Position numbers and translations under genes: made by a program | The notes under the pieces: model-generated | Seen by the model: the letters and a program-made list of their open reading frames with translations, nothing else | What the model was told of the DNA's origin: nothing | The model's database searches: none | Shown here: positions 53,631 through 64,000 of the stretch, one piece after another | Layout: every line of letters starts with the position of its first letter | Position numbering within the stretch: position 1 is the first letter of the stretch | Source of the DNA: Rouxiella badensis | GTDB lineage: Bacteria; Pseudomonadota; Gammaproteobacteria; Enterobacterales; Enterobacteriaceae | Direction of reading: 5' to 3' | Assembly (NCBI RefSeq): GCF_002093665.1 | Contig: NZ_MRWE01000021.1 | Location: 1 to 64,000, forward strand | DNA: 64,000 nt

Positions 53631-55394
53631 TTAGGCTTTTGACCAGTGACGACGCTTGGCGGCCTGCAATTTTTCGTAAGCGGCCAGCAGACCCTGATGC
53701 GCTGGCAGCGCTTTTAGCTCGGGGTCAACCGCAAACAGGCCATGGAAACGCTCTTCACCGCTGATAGCAGCAGAAGCACGGTCAACGGCTTCCTGACCGT
53801 ACATCTTAACAAACGCCGTGTAGTACTGAGACGCTTCGCGCTCTGGCTCAAGCGCCAGCTGCAGCAGCGTTTGCAGGCAACGGTAGTAGTTGTTGCGTTC
53901 TGCGCTGTAAACGGAGGCGTTAAACTCGTGCGCCCATTCAGCCCAGGTCAGCGCTTGATCCATATCCCCGCCGGCCAGCGCCAGCATAGATTTCAGCTCG
54001 CCAATGCGCAGCGTGTACCAGCCGTTGTCTTTACCGCTGGCAATGCCTAGCAGTTCACGAACGCGGGTGAAGTCGTCCAGACCTTCGTCGTCCAGCTGGG
54101 TGATCATTTCCAGATATTCTTCTGGAGCGAAATCGCTGTCCGGAAGCGCCAGGATTTGCTCGCGCAGGTGGGCGCCCATGCTGTTATTAGCCAGCAGCAG
54201 GTCTTCGGCAGGGTAAATATCGGACATGCCTGGAACGATGATGCGGCAAGCGTAAACGTCGAGATGCTCATAGTCGGCGATGTAAACCTCGGCGTCTTCT
54301 TTGTCGAAGATAGCCATCAGCGTCGCGAACTCTTCTTCGGTGGTCCCGCTGAAGCTCCAGTCAACGAACGGATAGTCTGCGTCCTGCTTGAACAGGTCCC
54401 AACAGATAAGGCCGCTTGAGTCGATGAAGTGGGTTTCAAGGTTCGCATGCTCTGCCACTTCTTCATCATCGAAGGTCGGTGCAGTGAACACGTCGAGATC
54501 TTTCAGGCTACGGCCCTGCAGCAGTTCGGTAACGGTACGCTCAAGCGCAACGCCGAAGTCAGGGTGAGCGCCGAAGGAGGCGAAACAGGTGCCATTGGCT
54601 GGGTTAAACAGCACGACGCAGATAACCGGATATTCGCCGCCCAGGGAGGCGTCGTAAGAAAGAATAGGGAAGCCTTCTTCTTCCAGTTTGGCAATCGCTT
54701 CAACGACGCCAGGATAGCGCGCCAGCACGTCGGCAGGAATTTCCGGCAGGCTGATAGATTCAGCGATGATGCGATTCTTGACATAACGTTCGAAGACTTC
54801 TGACAGACCCTGAACGCGCGCTTCGTTAGCGGTATTACCCGCAGACATGCCGTTGGAGACATACAGGTTACCGATAATGTTCATCGGAATGTAGACGGTT
54901 TGCTGGTCTGACTGACGGGTGAACGGCAGGGCACAGATACCGCGATCGGCATTGCCGGACTGCAGGTCGATCAACTCGCTGCCGGTCAGCTCTTTCTCTG
55001 CGTCATAGAACGCATGCAGACGCTCATCGAGAATGCCCGCAGGCAGACTGTTGTCGGCCGGGATCGGGAACCATTTTTCATTTGGGTAGTGAACGAAATC
55101 GCCTTCGGCAATATCTTTTCCGAGATAGAAGTCGGCGAAAAAGTAGTTGGTAGACAGGCGTTCGAAATATTCGCCCAGCGCCGAGGCCAATGCCGCTTTT
55201 TTACTGGCTCCCTTGCCGTTGGTAAAGCACAGCGGGCAGTCGCGGTCGCGGATATGCACGGACCAGACGTGCGGGACCGGATTCAGCCACGAGGCCTCTT
55301 CAATATTGAAGCCGAGGTCGGTGAGTTTTTGCTGAAAACGGGAGATGGAGTCTTCCAGCGCCGCGTCTTTGCCAGGGATAAAAGTTTGCGTCAT
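53631..55394 (-). CDS. ycaO: YcaO, ribosomal protein S12 methylthiotransferase accessory factor
   Basis: A YcaO-domain ATPase of 587 residues from the ATG at 55394; an in-frame start at 55457 adds unconserved residues. In E. coli, YcaO assists RimO in beta-methylthiolation of S12. The ATP-binding YcaO fold covers about 40-400 (GKGASKKAALASALGEYFERLS and ARVQGLSEVFERYVKN carry the nucleotide-contacting Glu residues), and the C-terminal part is TPR-like. It precedes focA-pflB as in E. coli. Confidence 0.94.
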   Translation of the reverse strand: MTQTFIPGKDAALEDSISRFQQKLTDLGFNIEEASWLNPVPHVWSVHIRDRDCPLCFTNGKGASKKAALASALGEYFERLSTNYFFADFYLGKDIAEGDFVHYPNEKWFPIPADNSLPAGILDERLHAFYDAEKELTGSELIDLQSGNADRGICALPFTRQSDQQTVYIPMNIIGNLYVSNGMSAGNTANEARVQGLSEVFERYVKNRIIAESISLPEIPADVLARYPGVVEAIAKLEEEGFPILSYDASLGGEYPVICVVLFNPANGTCFASFGAHPDFGVALERTVTELLQGRSLKDLDVFTAPTFDDEEVAEHANLETHFIDSSGLICWDLFKQDADYPFVDWSFSGTTEEEFATLMAIFDKEDAEVYIADYEHLDVYACRIIVPGMSDIYPAEDLLLANNSMGAHLREQILALPDSDFAPEEYLEMITQLDDEGLDDFTRVRELLGIASGKDNGWYTLRIGELKSMLALAGGDMDQALTWAEWAHEFNASVYSAERNNYYRCLQTLLQLALEPEREASQYYTAFVKMYGQEAVDRASAAISGEERFHGLFAVDPELKALPAHQGLLAAYEKLQAAKRRHWSKA

Positions 55395-55670
55395 TGAGTT
55401 CACTTTTGTGCGTTCTAAAAACGCGCAATGATACGGGGTTTTTGACCTGAGCTCCACGTATTCATGCCACTAAGGAAAAAGAATATGACGGCCGCCGACA
55501 TGAATTTTATTACTGATTATTAATCTTTGGTGAATAACAATTGCAGCCGGTGGTGACCAGTGATAAAACCGATAAACTGGTTGTTGATAAACGCAAACGA
55601 TTCAATGTGGCGAACTATCAACAACTCAACTGGCTTTCAAGTAGCTATCAAAGAGAAGTGGTGAGGGGAA

Positions 55671-56756
55671 ATGACTCAGGTTTATAATTTTAGCTCAGGT
55701 CCGGCAATGATCCCGGCTGAAGTCTTACGTCGTGCTGAACAAGAACTCTGTAACTGGCACGGTCTCGGTACCTCGGTGATGGAAATCAGTCACCGTAGCA
55801 AGGAGTTTATTCAGGTAGCCGAGGAATCCGAAAAGGATATTCGTGACCTGATGAACATCCCCTCGAACTATAAAGTGCTGTTCTGTCACGGTGGCGCGCG
55901 CGCCCAGTTCGCTGCTATTCCACTGAACCTGCTGGGCGACAAAGCCACCGCTGACTATATCGACGGCGGCTACTGGGCGCACAGCGCGGTCAAAGAAGCG
56001 CAGAAATATTGCACCCCGAACGTCATCGACATCACCACCACTCAGGGTGACAAACGTGGTCTGCTGCCAATGAGCGAGTGGAAACTCAGCAAAGACGCAG
56101 CCTATGTTCACTACTGCCCGAACGAAACCATCGACGGCCTGGCTATCACCGAAATGCCTGATTTTGGCGATAAAGTCGTCATTGCCGACTACTCATCAAC
56201 CATTCTGTCCGGCCCAATCGACGTGAGCCGCTTTGGCGTTATTTACGCCGGCGCGCAGAAAAATATCGGTCCTGCGGGACTGACGCTGGTTATCGTCCGC
56301 GACGATCTGTTGGGTAAAGCCCGTAAAGAGCTGCCTTCTATCCTCGACTATACCGTGCTGGCAGAGAACGACTCCATGTTCAACACGCCGCCGACTTTCG
56401 CCTGGTACCTGTCTGGCATGGTCTTTAAATGGCTGAAAGAGCAGGGCGGTCTGGTCGAAATCGAAAAACGCAACAAGGCCAAGGCCGAGCTGCTTTACAG
56501 CACCATCGACAACAGCAGTTTCTACCGTAATCAGGTGGCTGACGCTAACCGTTCACGCATGAACGTGCCGTTCCAGCTGACAGACTCTGCTTTGGATGCC
56601 GTCTTCCTGAAAGAATCACTTGAAGCCGGTCTTCACGCATTGAAAGGTCACCGTGTGGTAGGCGGCATGCGTGCTTCCATCTATAATGCGATGCCGCTGG
56701 AAGGCGTTCAGGCGCTGACCGCGTTCATGAGCGACTTCGAAAAACGTCACGGCTAA
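55671..56756 (+). CDS. serC: Phosphoserine aminotransferase
   Basis: A PLP enzyme for serine synthesis (3-phosphohydroxypyruvate to phosphoserine) and for pyridoxine synthesis. It has 361 residues. The start [15 protein letters not shown] and the PLP lysine region [12 protein letters not shown] (near 198) are conserved. The ATG has GAGGGGA upstream. aroA lies downstream, separated by a terminator-like structure. Confidence 0.98.
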   Translation: MTQVYNFSSGPAMIPAEVLRRAEQELCNWHGLGTSVMEISHRSKEFIQVAEESEKDIRDLMNIPSNYKVLFCHGGARAQFAAIPLNLLGDKATADYIDGGYWAHSAVKEAQKYCTPNVIDITTTQGDKRGLLPMSEWKLSKDAAYVHYCPNETIDGLAITEMPDFGDKVVIADYSSTILSGPIDVSRFGVIYAGAQKNIGPAGLTLVIVRDDLLGKARKELPSILDYTVLAENDSMFNTPPTFAWYLSGMVFKWLKEQGGLVEIEKRNKAKAELLYSTIDNSSFYRNQVADANRSRMNVPFQLTDSALDAVFLKESLEAGLHALKGHRVVGGMRASIYNAMPLEGVQALTAFMSDFEKRHG

Positions 56757-56818
56757 GTCGAAGTTTCACTAACTGTTTGATTTGCATTTTATTTTTTACA
56801 AATGCTTTTGATTGAACA

Positions 56819-56853
56819 ATAACCCCGGCCTAAATCCGGGGTTATGTTTTTTT
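56819..56853 (+). terminator. Terminator between serC and aroA
   Basis: A 10-bp stem (ATAACCCCGG with CCGGGGTTAT) followed by a run of seven T's. It lies inside the serC-aroA operon and should cut aroA expression; a similar internal terminator is known in other enterics. Confidence 0.88.
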
Positions 56854-56880
56854 AAACTAATACCGATGTACGGAGAAATT

Positions 56881-58164
56881 GTGGAAGCCCTGACCCTACA
56901 ACCTGTTGCGCGAGTAAACGGCACAATCAACTTACCTGGCTCGAAAAGTGTCTCCAACCGTGCGCTTTTGTTGGCTGCTTTCGCCAAGGGAACCACTCGC
57001 CTGACTAATCTGCTGGACAGCGATGACGTTCGCCACATGCTGAACGCCCTGACCCAGTTGGGTGTGACACACCGCCTGTCCGAAGACCGCACTCACTGCG
57101 AGATTGACGGCCTCGGTGGTATTTTCCCTAAAGCCGACTCCCTCGAGCTGTTCCTCGGTAACGCGGGTACGGCGATGCGTCCTCTGGCCGCGGCTCTGTG
57201 TCTGGGTGAGCAGAACGTGGTCCTGACCGGTGAGCCACGCATGAAAGAGCGCCCGATTGGCCATCTGGTCGACGCATTACGCCTGGGCGGCGCGCAAATA
57301 GACTATCTCGAGCAAACCGATTATCCGCCACTGCGCCTGCGCGGTGGCTTCAAAGGCGGCGAAATCAGCGTTGACGGCAGCGTATCCAGCCAGTTCCTGA
57401 CCGCTTTGCTGATGACTGCACCGCTGGCCGAAAATGACACCCTTATCCGCATCAAGGGTGACCTGGTCTCGAAGCCATATATCGACATTACCCTCAACCT
57501 GATGAAAACCTTCGGTGTGACCGTGGTCAACGAGGATTATCAGCAGTTCCGCGTGCAGGCCAACCAGAGCTATATTTCTCCGGGCAGCTATCTGGTCGAG
57601 GGCGATGCGTCTTCTGCGTCTTACTTCCTGGCGGCGGCGGCTATCAAGGGGGGCACCGTGCGCGTAACAGGTATCGGTAAGAACAGCATGCAGGGCGACA
57701 TTCGCTTTGCCGATGTGCTGGAGAAAATGGGCGCGAAAGTCACCTGGTCTGAAGACTACATCGAATGTACTCGCGGTGAGCTGCACGGCATCGATATGGA
57801 CATGAATCACATTCCTGATGCGGCCATGACTATCGCCACTGCGGCGCTGTTTGCTCAGGGCCCGACGACGCTGCGCAACATCTATAACTGGCGCGTGAAA
57901 GAGACTGACCGTTTGGCGGCTATGGCGACAGAGCTGCGCAAAGTGGGGGCAACGGTCGAAGAGGGTGAAGACTATATTCACATTGAGCCGCCTGCGACGC
58001 TGACCTTTGCCGAGATTGGCACCTATAACGATCACCGTATGGCGATGTGCTTCTCGCTGGTGGCGTTGTCAGACACGCCGGTTACTATTCTTGACCCGAA
58101 ATGCACGGCTAAGACGTTCCCAGACTATTTTGACCGTCTCGCCTCCCTCAGCACTCCGGCTTAA
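56881..58164 (+). CDS. aroA: 3-phosphoshikimate 1-carboxyvinyltransferase (EPSP synthase)
   Basis: Sixth step of the shikimate pathway. It is 427 residues from a GTG at 56881 ([14 protein letters not shown]), which matches the E. coli start and length and has GGAG at good spacing. An in-frame start at 56812 lies inside the terminator hairpin and is unlikely. Active-site motifs are [30 protein letters not shown] and [15 protein letters not shown], all intact, with the Gly and Pro residues of the glyphosate-sensitive class I enzyme. Confidence 0.97.
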   Translation: MEALTLQPVARVNGTINLPGSKSVSNRALLLAAFAKGTTRLTNLLDSDDVRHMLNALTQLGVTHRLSEDRTHCEIDGLGGIFPKADSLELFLGNAGTAMRPLAAALCLGEQNVVLTGEPRMKERPIGHLVDALRLGGAQIDYLEQTDYPPLRLRGGFKGGEISVDGSVSSQFLTALLMTAPLAENDTLIRIKGDLVSKPYIDITLNLMKTFGVTVVNEDYQQFRVQANQSYISPGSYLVEGDASSASYFLAAAAIKGGTVRVTGIGKNSMQGDIRFADVLEKMGAKVTWSEDYIECTRGELHGIDMDMNHIPDAAMTIATAALFAQGPTTLRNIYNWRVKETDRLAAMATELRKVGATVEEGEDYIHIEPPATLTFAEIGTYNDHRMAMCFSLVALSDTPVTILDPKCTAKTFPDYFDRLASLSTPA

Positions 58165-58189
58165 AAAGTCTTAAGTTGCTGAAATTTTC

Positions 58190-58217
58190 AAAACGGACGT
58201 CCTTGGATGTCCGTTTT
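58190..58217 (+). terminator. Intrinsic terminator of aroA
   Basis: An AAAACGGAC/GTCCGTTTTTT stem with a small imperfect inner part and a T6 run, about 26 nt past the aroA stop. Confidence 0.88.
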
Positions 58218-58427
58218 TTCTTTTTCGCACAGTCATCCTGCCGCCGCTATGCTTAAATAATCTCTGTTTTGCCTAATTGTTGAATAGTTTTGCCCCGTTA
58301 GTGAGCTTATTTTCCGCAACATAGTGATGCGGGGTAACAGTTCGGCTAAAGGCAGCGTATAATGCTGCACCTGAATTAGCCCCGTTGGGCTAACGATGAG
58401 GGGTTTTCCCCACCGAAAGGAGAGAGA

Positions 58428-59138
58428 ATGACGGCTATGACTTCGTCTATAACCCCAGTGATAACCGTTGACGGGCCAAGTGGTGCTGGTAAAGGCACAC
58501 TGTGTAAGGCTCTGGCTGAGGCGTTTGGATGGCACCTGCTGGACTCCGGTGCAATTTATCGTGTTCTGGCTCTTGCGGCGCTGCATCATCAGGTTGATAT
58601 CGTGTCAGAAGAGGCTCTGGTGCCGCTCGCTGCCCACCTCGACGTTCGCTTTGTAGCGAATAACGGACACCTGAACGTTATTTTGGAAGGTGAGGACGTC
58701 ACGCACGAGATCCGCACCGAGACCGTAGGCAATACCGCGTCACAGGCGGCTGCTTTTCCGCGCGTTCGCGAAGCGCTTCTTCGCCGCCAACGTGCGTTTA
58801 AAGAGATGCCTGGCCTGATTGCCGATGGCCGAGACATGGGAACCGTGGTGTTCCCGGAAGCGCCGGTGAAGATTTTTCTCGACGCCAGCCCTGAAGAACG
58901 TGCAAACAGAAGAATGCTACAGTTGCAGGAAAAGGGCTTTAGTGTTAACTTTGAACGTCTTTTAGCCGAGATAAAAGAGCGGGATGACCGCGATCGTAAT
59001 CGGCCTATAGCGCCTTTAGTGCCTGCTCAAGATGCATTAATGCTGGATTCAACCAGTATGTCCATCGATGCAGTTATCGAAAAAGCGTTGGCTTATGCCA
59101 CTGAAATTCTAGGATTGCCGCAAAAACAAACCCGGTGA
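58428..59138 (+). CDS. cmk: Cytidylate kinase
   Basis: Phosphorylates CMP and dCMP to the diphosphates. It is 236 residues from the ATG at 58428 with an AGGAGAG site (58437 is a possible second start). The P-loop GPSGAGKGT is at 16-24; LLDSGAIYR and [13 protein letters not shown] are the nucleotide-monophosphate site. It lies upstream of rpsA, as in most enterics. Confidence 0.97.
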   Translation: MTAMTSSITPVITVDGPSGAGKGTLCKALAEAFGWHLLDSGAIYRVLALAALHHQVDIVSEEALVPLAAHLDVRFVANNGHLNVILEGEDVTHEIRTETVGNTASQAAAFPRVREALLRRQRAFKEMPGLIADGRDMGTVVFPEAPVKIFLDASPEERANRRMLQLQEKGFSVNFERLLAEIKERDDRDRNRPIAPLVPAQDALMLDSTSMSIDAVIEKALAYATEILGLPQKQTR

Positions 59139-59313
59139 TTCGAGCTATTATGGGTGCTGCTCCATTCTTTTTTTGTAAAGAACAGGGTCAGTGCCTATTT
59201 TGGCTACAGTTTTTTTTAACCTCGCCGCCAGGACGGTAGTGGGGCATTTGAAACAACCCCATCCAGCATGAAGCCAGATGGACGTTAAACTTAAGAAACT
59301 AAAGATTATCAAC

Positions 59314-60987
59314 ATGACTGAATCTTTTGCTCAACTCTTTGAAGAATCCTTACAAACAATCGAAACCCGTCCGGGTTCCATCGTCCGTGGTGTTGTCGTG
59401 TCTATCGACAAAGACGTTGTACTGGTTGACGCCGGTCTGAAGTCTGAGTCTGCTATTCCGGCAGAGCAGTTCAAAAACGCACAGGGCGAACTGGAAATCC
59501 AGGTTGGCGACGAAGTTGATGTTGCGCTGGACGCGGTAGAAGACGGCTTCGGTGAAACCCTGCTGTCCCGTGAAAAAGCTAAGCGTCATGAAGCATGGCT
59601 GATGCTGGAAAAAGCTTACGAAGAAGCTGCAACTGTTACCGGTGTTATCAACGGTAAAGTTAAAGGCGGTTTCACCGTTGAGCTGAACGGTATTCGTGCG
59701 TTCCTGCCAGGTTCACTGGTAGACGTGCGTCCTGTTCGCGACACGCTGCATCTCGAAGGCAAAGATCTTGAGTTCAAAGTCATCAAGCTGGACCAGAAGC
59801 GCAACAACGTTGTTGTTTCTCGTCGTGCAGTAATTGAGTCTGAGAACAGCGCTGAGCGCGATCAACTGCTGGAAAACCTGCAGGAAGGCATGGAAGTTAA
59901 AGGTATCGTTAAGAACCTCACTGACTACGGCGCCTTCGTTGATCTGGGCGGTGTTGACGGCCTGCTGCACATCACAGATATGGCTTGGAAGCGCGTTAAG
60001 CACCCAAGCGAGATCGTGAATGTTGGCGACGAAATCACTGTTAAAGTTCTGAAATTCGACCGTGAGCGTACTCGTGTTTCCCTGGGCTTGAAACAGCTGG
60101 GCGAAGATCCATGGGTTGCTATCGCTAAACGTTACCCAGAAAGCACCAAGCTGACTGGTCGTGTAACCAACCTGACTGATTACGGCTGCTTCGTAGAAAT
60201 CGAAGAAGGCGTTGAAGGTCTGGTACACGTTTCTGAAATGGACTGGACCAACAAAAACATCCACCCATCCAAAGTTGTTAACGTGGGTGATGTTGTGGAA
60301 GTTATGGTTCTGGACATCGACGAAGAACGTCGTCGTATCTCCCTGGGCCTGAAGCAGTGTAAAGCTAACCCATGGCAGCAATTCGCAGAAACCCACAACA
60401 AGAACGACCGTGTTGAAGGTAAAATCAAGTCAATCACTGACTTCGGTATCTTCATCGGTCTGGACGGCGGCATCGACGGCCTGGTTCACCTGTCTGACAT
60501 CTCCTGGAACGTTGCAGGCGAAGAAGCAGTACGTGAATACAAAAAAGGCGACGAAATCGCAGCTGTGGTTCTGCAGGTTGACGCAGAGCGTGAGCGTATC
60601 TCCCTGGGCGTGAAGCAACTGGCAGAAGACCCGTTCAATAACTACCTGTCTGTAAACAAGAAAGGTACTATTGTTACTGGTAAAGTAACTGCAGTTGACG
60701 CTAAAGGTGCTACAGTTGAATTAGCAGGCGGCGTAGAAGGTTACCTGCGTGCTTCTGAAGCTTCTCGCGACCGTATTGAAGACGCAACTCTGGTTCTGAA
60801 CGTTGGTGATGAAGTTGAAGCTAAATTCACCGGTGTTGACCGTAAGAACCGCGTTGTAAGCCTGTCCGTCCGTGCTAAGGACGAAGCAGACGAGAAAGAT
60901 GCAATCGCTGTGGTTAACAACAAGCCAGACGAAAGCAACTTCTCTAACGCTATGGCTGAAGCGTTCAAAGCGGCAAAAGGCGAGTAA
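59314..60987 (+). CDS. rpsA: 30S ribosomal protein S1
   Basis: 557 residues with six S1 domains, exactly the E. coli length from the ATG at 59314 ([21 protein letters not shown], shortened here). Repeats such as [18 protein letters not shown] and [18 protein letters not shown] are clear. The start has no canonical Shine-Dalgarno sequence (AAGAAACTAAAGATTATCAAC is purine-poor at the right distance). This is a known trait of rpsA leaders, where S1 controls its own translation through leader RNA structure. Confidence 0.98.
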   Translation: MTESFAQLFEESLQTIETRPGSIVRGVVVSIDKDVVLVDAGLKSESAIPAEQFKNAQGELEIQVGDEVDVALDAVEDGFGETLLSREKAKRHEAWLMLEKAYEEAATVTGVINGKVKGGFTVELNGIRAFLPGSLVDVRPVRDTLHLEGKDLEFKVIKLDQKRNNVVVSRRAVIESENSAERDQLLENLQEGMEVKGIVKNLTDYGAFVDLGGVDGLLHITDMAWKRVKHPSEIVNVGDEITVKVLKFDRERTRVSLGLKQLGEDPWVAIAKRYPESTKLTGRVTNLTDYGCFVEIEEGVEGLVHVSEMDWTNKNIHPSKVVNVGDVVEVMVLDIDEERRRISLGLKQCKANPWQQFAETHNKNDRVEGKIKSITDFGIFIGLDGGIDGLVHLSDISWNVAGEEAVREYKKGDEIAAVVLQVDAERERISLGVKQLAEDPFNNYLSVNKKGTIVTGKVTAVDAKGATVELAGGVEGYLRASEASRDRIEDATLVLNVGDEVEAKFTGVDRKNRVVSLSVRAKDEADEKDAIAVVNNKPDESNFSNAMAEAFKAAKGE

Positions 60988-60996
60988 TAACGGGAC

Positions 60997-61017
60997 GCAG
61001 CTCCATGATGGAGCTGC
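60997..61017 (+). terminator. Hairpin between rpsA and ihfB
   Basis: GCAGCTCCA-TGA-TGGAGCTGC then TTCTAT: a 9-bp stem with a weak T tract. It may cause partial termination or processing before ihfB. Confidence 0.55.
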
Positions 61018-61056
61018 TTCTATAACGGTAGTTTAGCTGCAAAGCTTGGAGGTTAT

Positions 61057-61341
61057 ATGACCAAGTCTGAACTCATTGAAAGACTTGCTGGCCAGCACTC
61101 TCATGTCCCGGCGAAAGCCGTTGAGGATGCCGTGAAAGAGATGCTTGAACATATGGCTGCAACCTTAGCTGATGGAGAACGCATCGAAATCCGCGGGTTT
61201 GGCAGTTTTTCTCTTCACTACCGTGCTCCGCGCGTGGGACGCAACCCTAAAACGGGTGACAAAGTTGAGTTGGACGGCAAATACGTTCCTCACTTCAAGC
61301 CAGGTAAAGAGTTGCGTGACCGTGCGAACATTTATGGTTAA
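61057..61341 (+). CDS. ihfB: Integration host factor subunit beta
   Basis: A 94-residue DNA-bending protein that pairs with IhfA. The conserved arm motif [23 protein letters not shown] (residues 64-86) carries the intercalating Pro. It starts [20 protein letters not shown] with a GGAGG site. Strong terminator downstream. Confidence 0.98.
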   Translation: MTKSELIERLAGQHSHVPAKAVEDAVKEMLEHMAATLADGERIEIRGFGSFSLHYRAPRVGRNPKTGDKVELDGKYVPHFKPGKELRDRANIYG

Positions 61342-61379
61342 GGACTCGTCCTTAGCTTAGATGTATGCCTATAGCGAAT

Positions 61380-61411
61380 AAAACGGTGTCCTCACGGGCA
61401 CCGTTTTTTTT
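61380..61411 (+). terminator. Intrinsic terminator of ihfB
   Basis: AAAACGGTG with CACCGTTTT as stem and a long T run, 39 nt past the ihfB stop. Confidence 0.9.
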
Positions 61412-61576
61412 TGCTTTCGGACGCATATTTTAAAAGCCTGTTTTTTATTTATTTATTCTGGGCAACGTTTCCCAGCCTCCGCTTTTGCCGATTGCGCCTC
61501 ATAGGTCTCTCAATAACACTCGTCCTCTCAGTTCGCGGCTTGCCGCATACCCTCCCTGTGGCGGAGGCAATTAAGG

Positions 61577-63868
61577 ATGGGCATCATTAATATCACCTAT
61601 ACCCAGACTGCGCTGGCATTAGTGGCAGGGATACTTCCGCTGACGGTTTTGCCGATATTGCCCGACAGCTATCAGTGCATCGCGTTATTTTGCCTTGCCT
61701 GCATCGCCGGGTATTTGCCCTATCGCAGCACAAAACTGTTTTGCATTGCGCTGCTGGGACTGCTTTGGGCGACGGCAAACGGAAATCAGATTTTGCAGCA
61801 AACGCGAGACTTTAGCGGCGGTAGGCAGCAGGTTGTGGCGCGCATTGAAAGCCCTTTTTTGCAGCGTGAGGAAAAACACAATGTCCTCATCGCCTTAAAA
61901 GAGGTCAATGGCGTCAGGGTATTTCCGCCGCTTGCGGCGAAAGTCTCCAGTGAGGGTTTTCCTCAAGGATACTGTGCCGGGCAGCGTTGGTTGCTCACCA
62001 TGAGTCTGAGGCCGGTGCACAGCCAGTTAAACCTCGGCGGTTTTGACGGTCAGCGTTGGGCGGTTGCCAATCGCCAGACGCTAAGTGGGCGTATTAACTC
62101 GGCAGAGCGAATAACCGCCGGGTGTTCTTTACGCCAGCAGATCATTAGCGACGTACAGCGGCAAATCACCACGCTGGATAATATGCCGGTGCTACTTGCT
62201 CTAGCGTTTGGTGAGCGAGGGCTTATCAGCAAACCATTGAGTCAACTGTATAAGGTCACCGGCACAGCGCATCTGATGGCTATTTCTGGTCTGCATATTG
62301 GTGTGGCGGCACTCATTGGTTGGCTGTTGGCGCGTGCAACACAGTTTCTGCTGCCGCTCCGCTGGATAGACTATCGGTTCCCGCTCATTGTTAGCTGGTT
62401 GGCGATGCTGTTTTATACCTGGCTGTCGGGGGTTAATCCTCCTGCAATGCGTGCCGCGTTGGCGATTTCACTTTGGCAGTTGCTCAAGCTGTGCCGTCTG
62501 CGTTGTACCGCATGGCAAGTATGGAGCTGGGGCGTGGCGTTGCTTATGGTTAGCGACCCATTGAGCATTCTTTCAGACAGTTTTTGGTTGTCATGTTTTG
62601 CTGTCGCCGGGCTGATATTCTGGTTTCAGTGGGTGCCCTTACCGAGTCGATATGCGCGGCACTGGTACTGGGCATGGGTCCGCTGGGGGCATCTTCAGGC
62701 AGGAATGACCCTATTGCTGTTGCCGATGCAAATTGGGATTTTTCATGGGTTGAGCAGCGCATCCTTTTTCGCCAACCTCTGGGCAGTGCCGATTGTATCG
62801 CTTTTTACCGTCCCTTTGGTATTAGCGGCGCTCTTTTTAACGCCTCTCCCCTATGATATTGCCTTTCCCGTTACTCAGGCGATGTGGACGCTCGCCGATA
62901 TTAGCCTTGATTGGGTTGAGGCTGGGCTCAACAAGGCGGAAAACTACTGGTTACCGTTAGGTGAGAACGTGCTTATTTTCAGCCTGACAGGATGGCTGGG
63001 CATCATAATCTGGCGTATGGGATGGATCAAAACCTATCCGATGGACGTCATTGCGCTGTGCGGCGTGATGCTGCTGTGGCGACAATCCTCGACTCGGGAA
63101 AACTGGCGCGTCGATATGTTGGACGTAGGGCATGGACTGGCAGTATTAATCGAGAAGAACGGGCGAGGCGTACTTTATGATACCGGAAACCGTTGGGAGA
63201 CGGGGTCCCAGGCGCAGATGCAAATCCTGCCTTATCTTCAGTGGCGCAACATCGTGCTCGATCAGATAATCGTCAGCCATAGCCACATGGACCACAACGG
63301 AGGAACCAAACAGGTGCGCGCCGCTTTTCCTTCTGCCAGTCTGCGGACCTCTTTTAAAGGAAATTTACCCTGTGTGAAAGGACAGCGCTGGCGGTGGCAG
63401 GAACTGGATTTTGAGGTGCTCTGGCCCCCCGCGCTGAAAGACCATGCCGGCAATGATGACAGCTGCGTCGTACGCGTCAGCGATAATAAATTTAGCGTGC
63501 TGCTTACCGGCGACATTGAGCGTGCTGCCGAAACTGTACTGGTAAAGCAGAGCAGGGCGAGGTTACAGGTTAATTTACTGCAGGTTCCACATCACGGCAG
63601 TAACACCTCCTCCTTCGGGCCTTTCTTGCGAGCCTCGGGGGCAGAAGTCGCTATCGCCTCGGCGTCTCGCTACAACGTATGGCGTTTACCGGCGCAAAAA
63701 ATAAAAAATCGATATCGCGAAAACGAGATGATTTGGCACGATACTTCACGTGCAGGGCAGTTGAGTGCGTTTTTTTTCAACAATTATTGGGTAATTAAAG
63801 GCCTGCGTGATCAATTAGTGCCACGTTGGTATCATCAGTGGTTTGGCGTTAGAGGAGATAATGCGTAG
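61577..63868 (+). CDS. ycaI: ComEC/Rec2-family DNA uptake channel protein
   Basis: A 763-residue inner-membrane protein. The central ComEC core has many helices (about 190-480; GTAHLMAISGLHIGVAALIGW near 228, cited by its ends GTAHLM and HIGV). The C-terminal metallo-beta-lactamase-like domain starts near 510 (MLDVGHGLAVLIEKNG) with SHSHMDHNGG near 567-576 and VPHHGSNTSS. The His/Asp cluster is complete. In naturally competent species ComEC moves single-stranded DNA across the inner membrane; E. coli YcaI is needed to use DNA as nutrient. It lies between ihfB and msbA as in E. coli. Confidence 0.95.
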   Translation: MGIINITYTQTALALVAGILPLTVLPILPDSYQCIALFCLACIAGYLPYRSTKLFCIALLGLLWATANGNQILQQTRDFSGGRQQVVARIESPFLQREEKHNVLIALKEVNGVRVFPPLAAKVSSEGFPQGYCAGQRWLLTMSLRPVHSQLNLGGFDGQRWAVANRQTLSGRINSAERITAGCSLRQQIISDVQRQITTLDNMPVLLALAFGERGLISKPLSQLYKVTGTAHLMAISGLHIGVAALIGWLLARATQFLLPLRWIDYRFPLIVSWLAMLFYTWLSGVNPPAMRAALAISLWQLLKLCRLRCTAWQVWSWGVALLMVSDPLSILSDSFWLSCFAVAGLIFWFQWVPLPSRYARHWYWAWVRWGHLQAGMTLLLLPMQIGIFHGLSSASFFANLWAVPIVSLFTVPLVLAALFLTPLPYDIAFPVTQAMWTLADISLDWVEAGLNKAENYWLPLGENVLIFSLTGWLGIIIWRMGWIKTYPMDVIALCGVMLLWRQSSTRENWRVDMLDVGHGLAVLIEKNGRGVLYDTGNRWETGSQAQMQILPYLQWRNIVLDQIIVSHSHMDHNGGTKQVRAAFPSASLRTSFKGNLPCVKGQRWRWQELDFEVLWPPALKDHAGNDDSCVVRVSDNKFSVLLTGDIERAAETVLVKQSRARLQVNLLQVPHHGSNTSSFGPFLRASGAEVAIASASRYNVWRLPAQKIKNRYRENEMIWHDTSRAGQLSAFFFNNYWVIKGLRDQLVPRWYHQWFGVRGDNA

Positions 63869-63904
63869 AATAGGCCGCTGTTTATTTCGCTGCTGGTTAA
63901 TTGC

Positions 63905-64000
63905 ATGATGAATGATAAAGATCTCTCCACCTGGCAGACATTCCGTCGCCTCTGGCCGATGATCACACCTTTTAAAGCCGGGCTTATTGCCGCCGCTATC
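63905..64000 (+). CDS. msbA: Lipid A export permease/ATP-binding protein MsbA (5' end only)
   Basis: The last 96 bases encode [18 protein letters not shown] and further residues that match the E. coli MsbA N-terminus ([20 protein letters not shown]). The window ends after 32 codons, in the first helix. The ATG at 63905 is followed by a second ATG; either could be the start. It begins 36 nt after ycaI. Confidence 0.93.
   Translation, partial: MMNDKDLSTWQTFRRLWPMITPFKAGLIAAAI

Noticed and set aside
55458-55670. CRP or Lrp site upstream of serC
   Set aside because: E. coli serC is controlled by both, but I could not find a convincing match in this 213-bp gap.
57277-58035. 252-residue open frame on the minus strand inside aroA
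   Set aside because: It is fully antisense to a certain gene, is rich in Arg and His as expected from opposite-strand reading, and resembles no family.
59713-60396. 227-residue minus-strand frame inside rpsA
   Set aside because: It is antisense to S1; the repeated FNF-like patterns simply mirror the S1 repeats.

Overview
The window is chromosomal DNA of a member of the Enterobacterales. Nearly every protein reads as a close ortholog of an Escherichia coli protein, and long runs follow the E. coli gene order. Several E. coli genes are missing from those runs, maeA lies between sanA and cdd, and ERIC-like repeats are present. This suggests a lineage outside the E. coli/Salmonella core, perhaps Yersiniaceae or Hafniaceae (Rahnella, Rouxiella, Ewingella or Hafnia type). 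The genus is an inference. I see no phage, insertion sequence, CRISPR array, rRNA or tRNA gene.

Layout. (1) 1-475: non-coding sequence with a decayed membrane-acyltransferase tail. (2) 562-15030, matching the E. coli 'yeiG to cdd' region: fghA with an upstream LysR gene and a divergent MFS gene, folE, yeiB, galS, the galactose transporter mglBAC, sanA, maeA and cdd. (3) 15188-15640: a lone hexapeptide acyltransferase gene at the join between two blocks that are far apart in E. coli. (4) 15715-29584: arginine transporter artPIQM, amiD, ybjS, ybjT, ltaE, poxB, lysO, ybjD and ybjX. A tandem array of ERIC-like repeats sits between ybjD and ybjX. (5) 29877-48937: cspD, clpS-clpA, infA, aat, cydDC, trxB, lrp, ftsK, lolA, rarA, serS and ycaD. 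(6) 49077-64000: pflA, pflB, focA, ycaO, serC-aroA, cmk, rpsA, ihfB, comEC (ycaI) and the first codons of msbA.

How the genes work together. galS and mglBAC form a galactose-uptake unit with matching CRP and GalR/GalS sites in front of both transcription units. artPIQM is a complete arginine importer. poxB, pflB/pflA and focA handle pyruvate and formate under aerobic and anaerobic conditions. clpS-clpA, infA and aat form the N-end-rule and translation group: Aat adds the destabilising residue, ClpS recognises it and ClpA unfolds the substrate. cydDC exports thiols needed for cytochrome bd assembly and lies beside trxB. ftsK, lolA, rarA, rpsA, ihfB and msbA are core division, envelope, DNA and translation genes.

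The window is mostly housekeeping and I found no clear new multi-gene system. The most interesting signals are non-coding: the 122-bp tandem ERIC-like array, three ATTGTRA copies at exact 18-bp steps in front of lysO, a 39-codon upstream ORF overlapping the start of galS, a perfect PhoP box in front of ybjX, and two hairpins between mglB and mglA. Comparisons with E. coli rest on remembered sequences, not on a database search.
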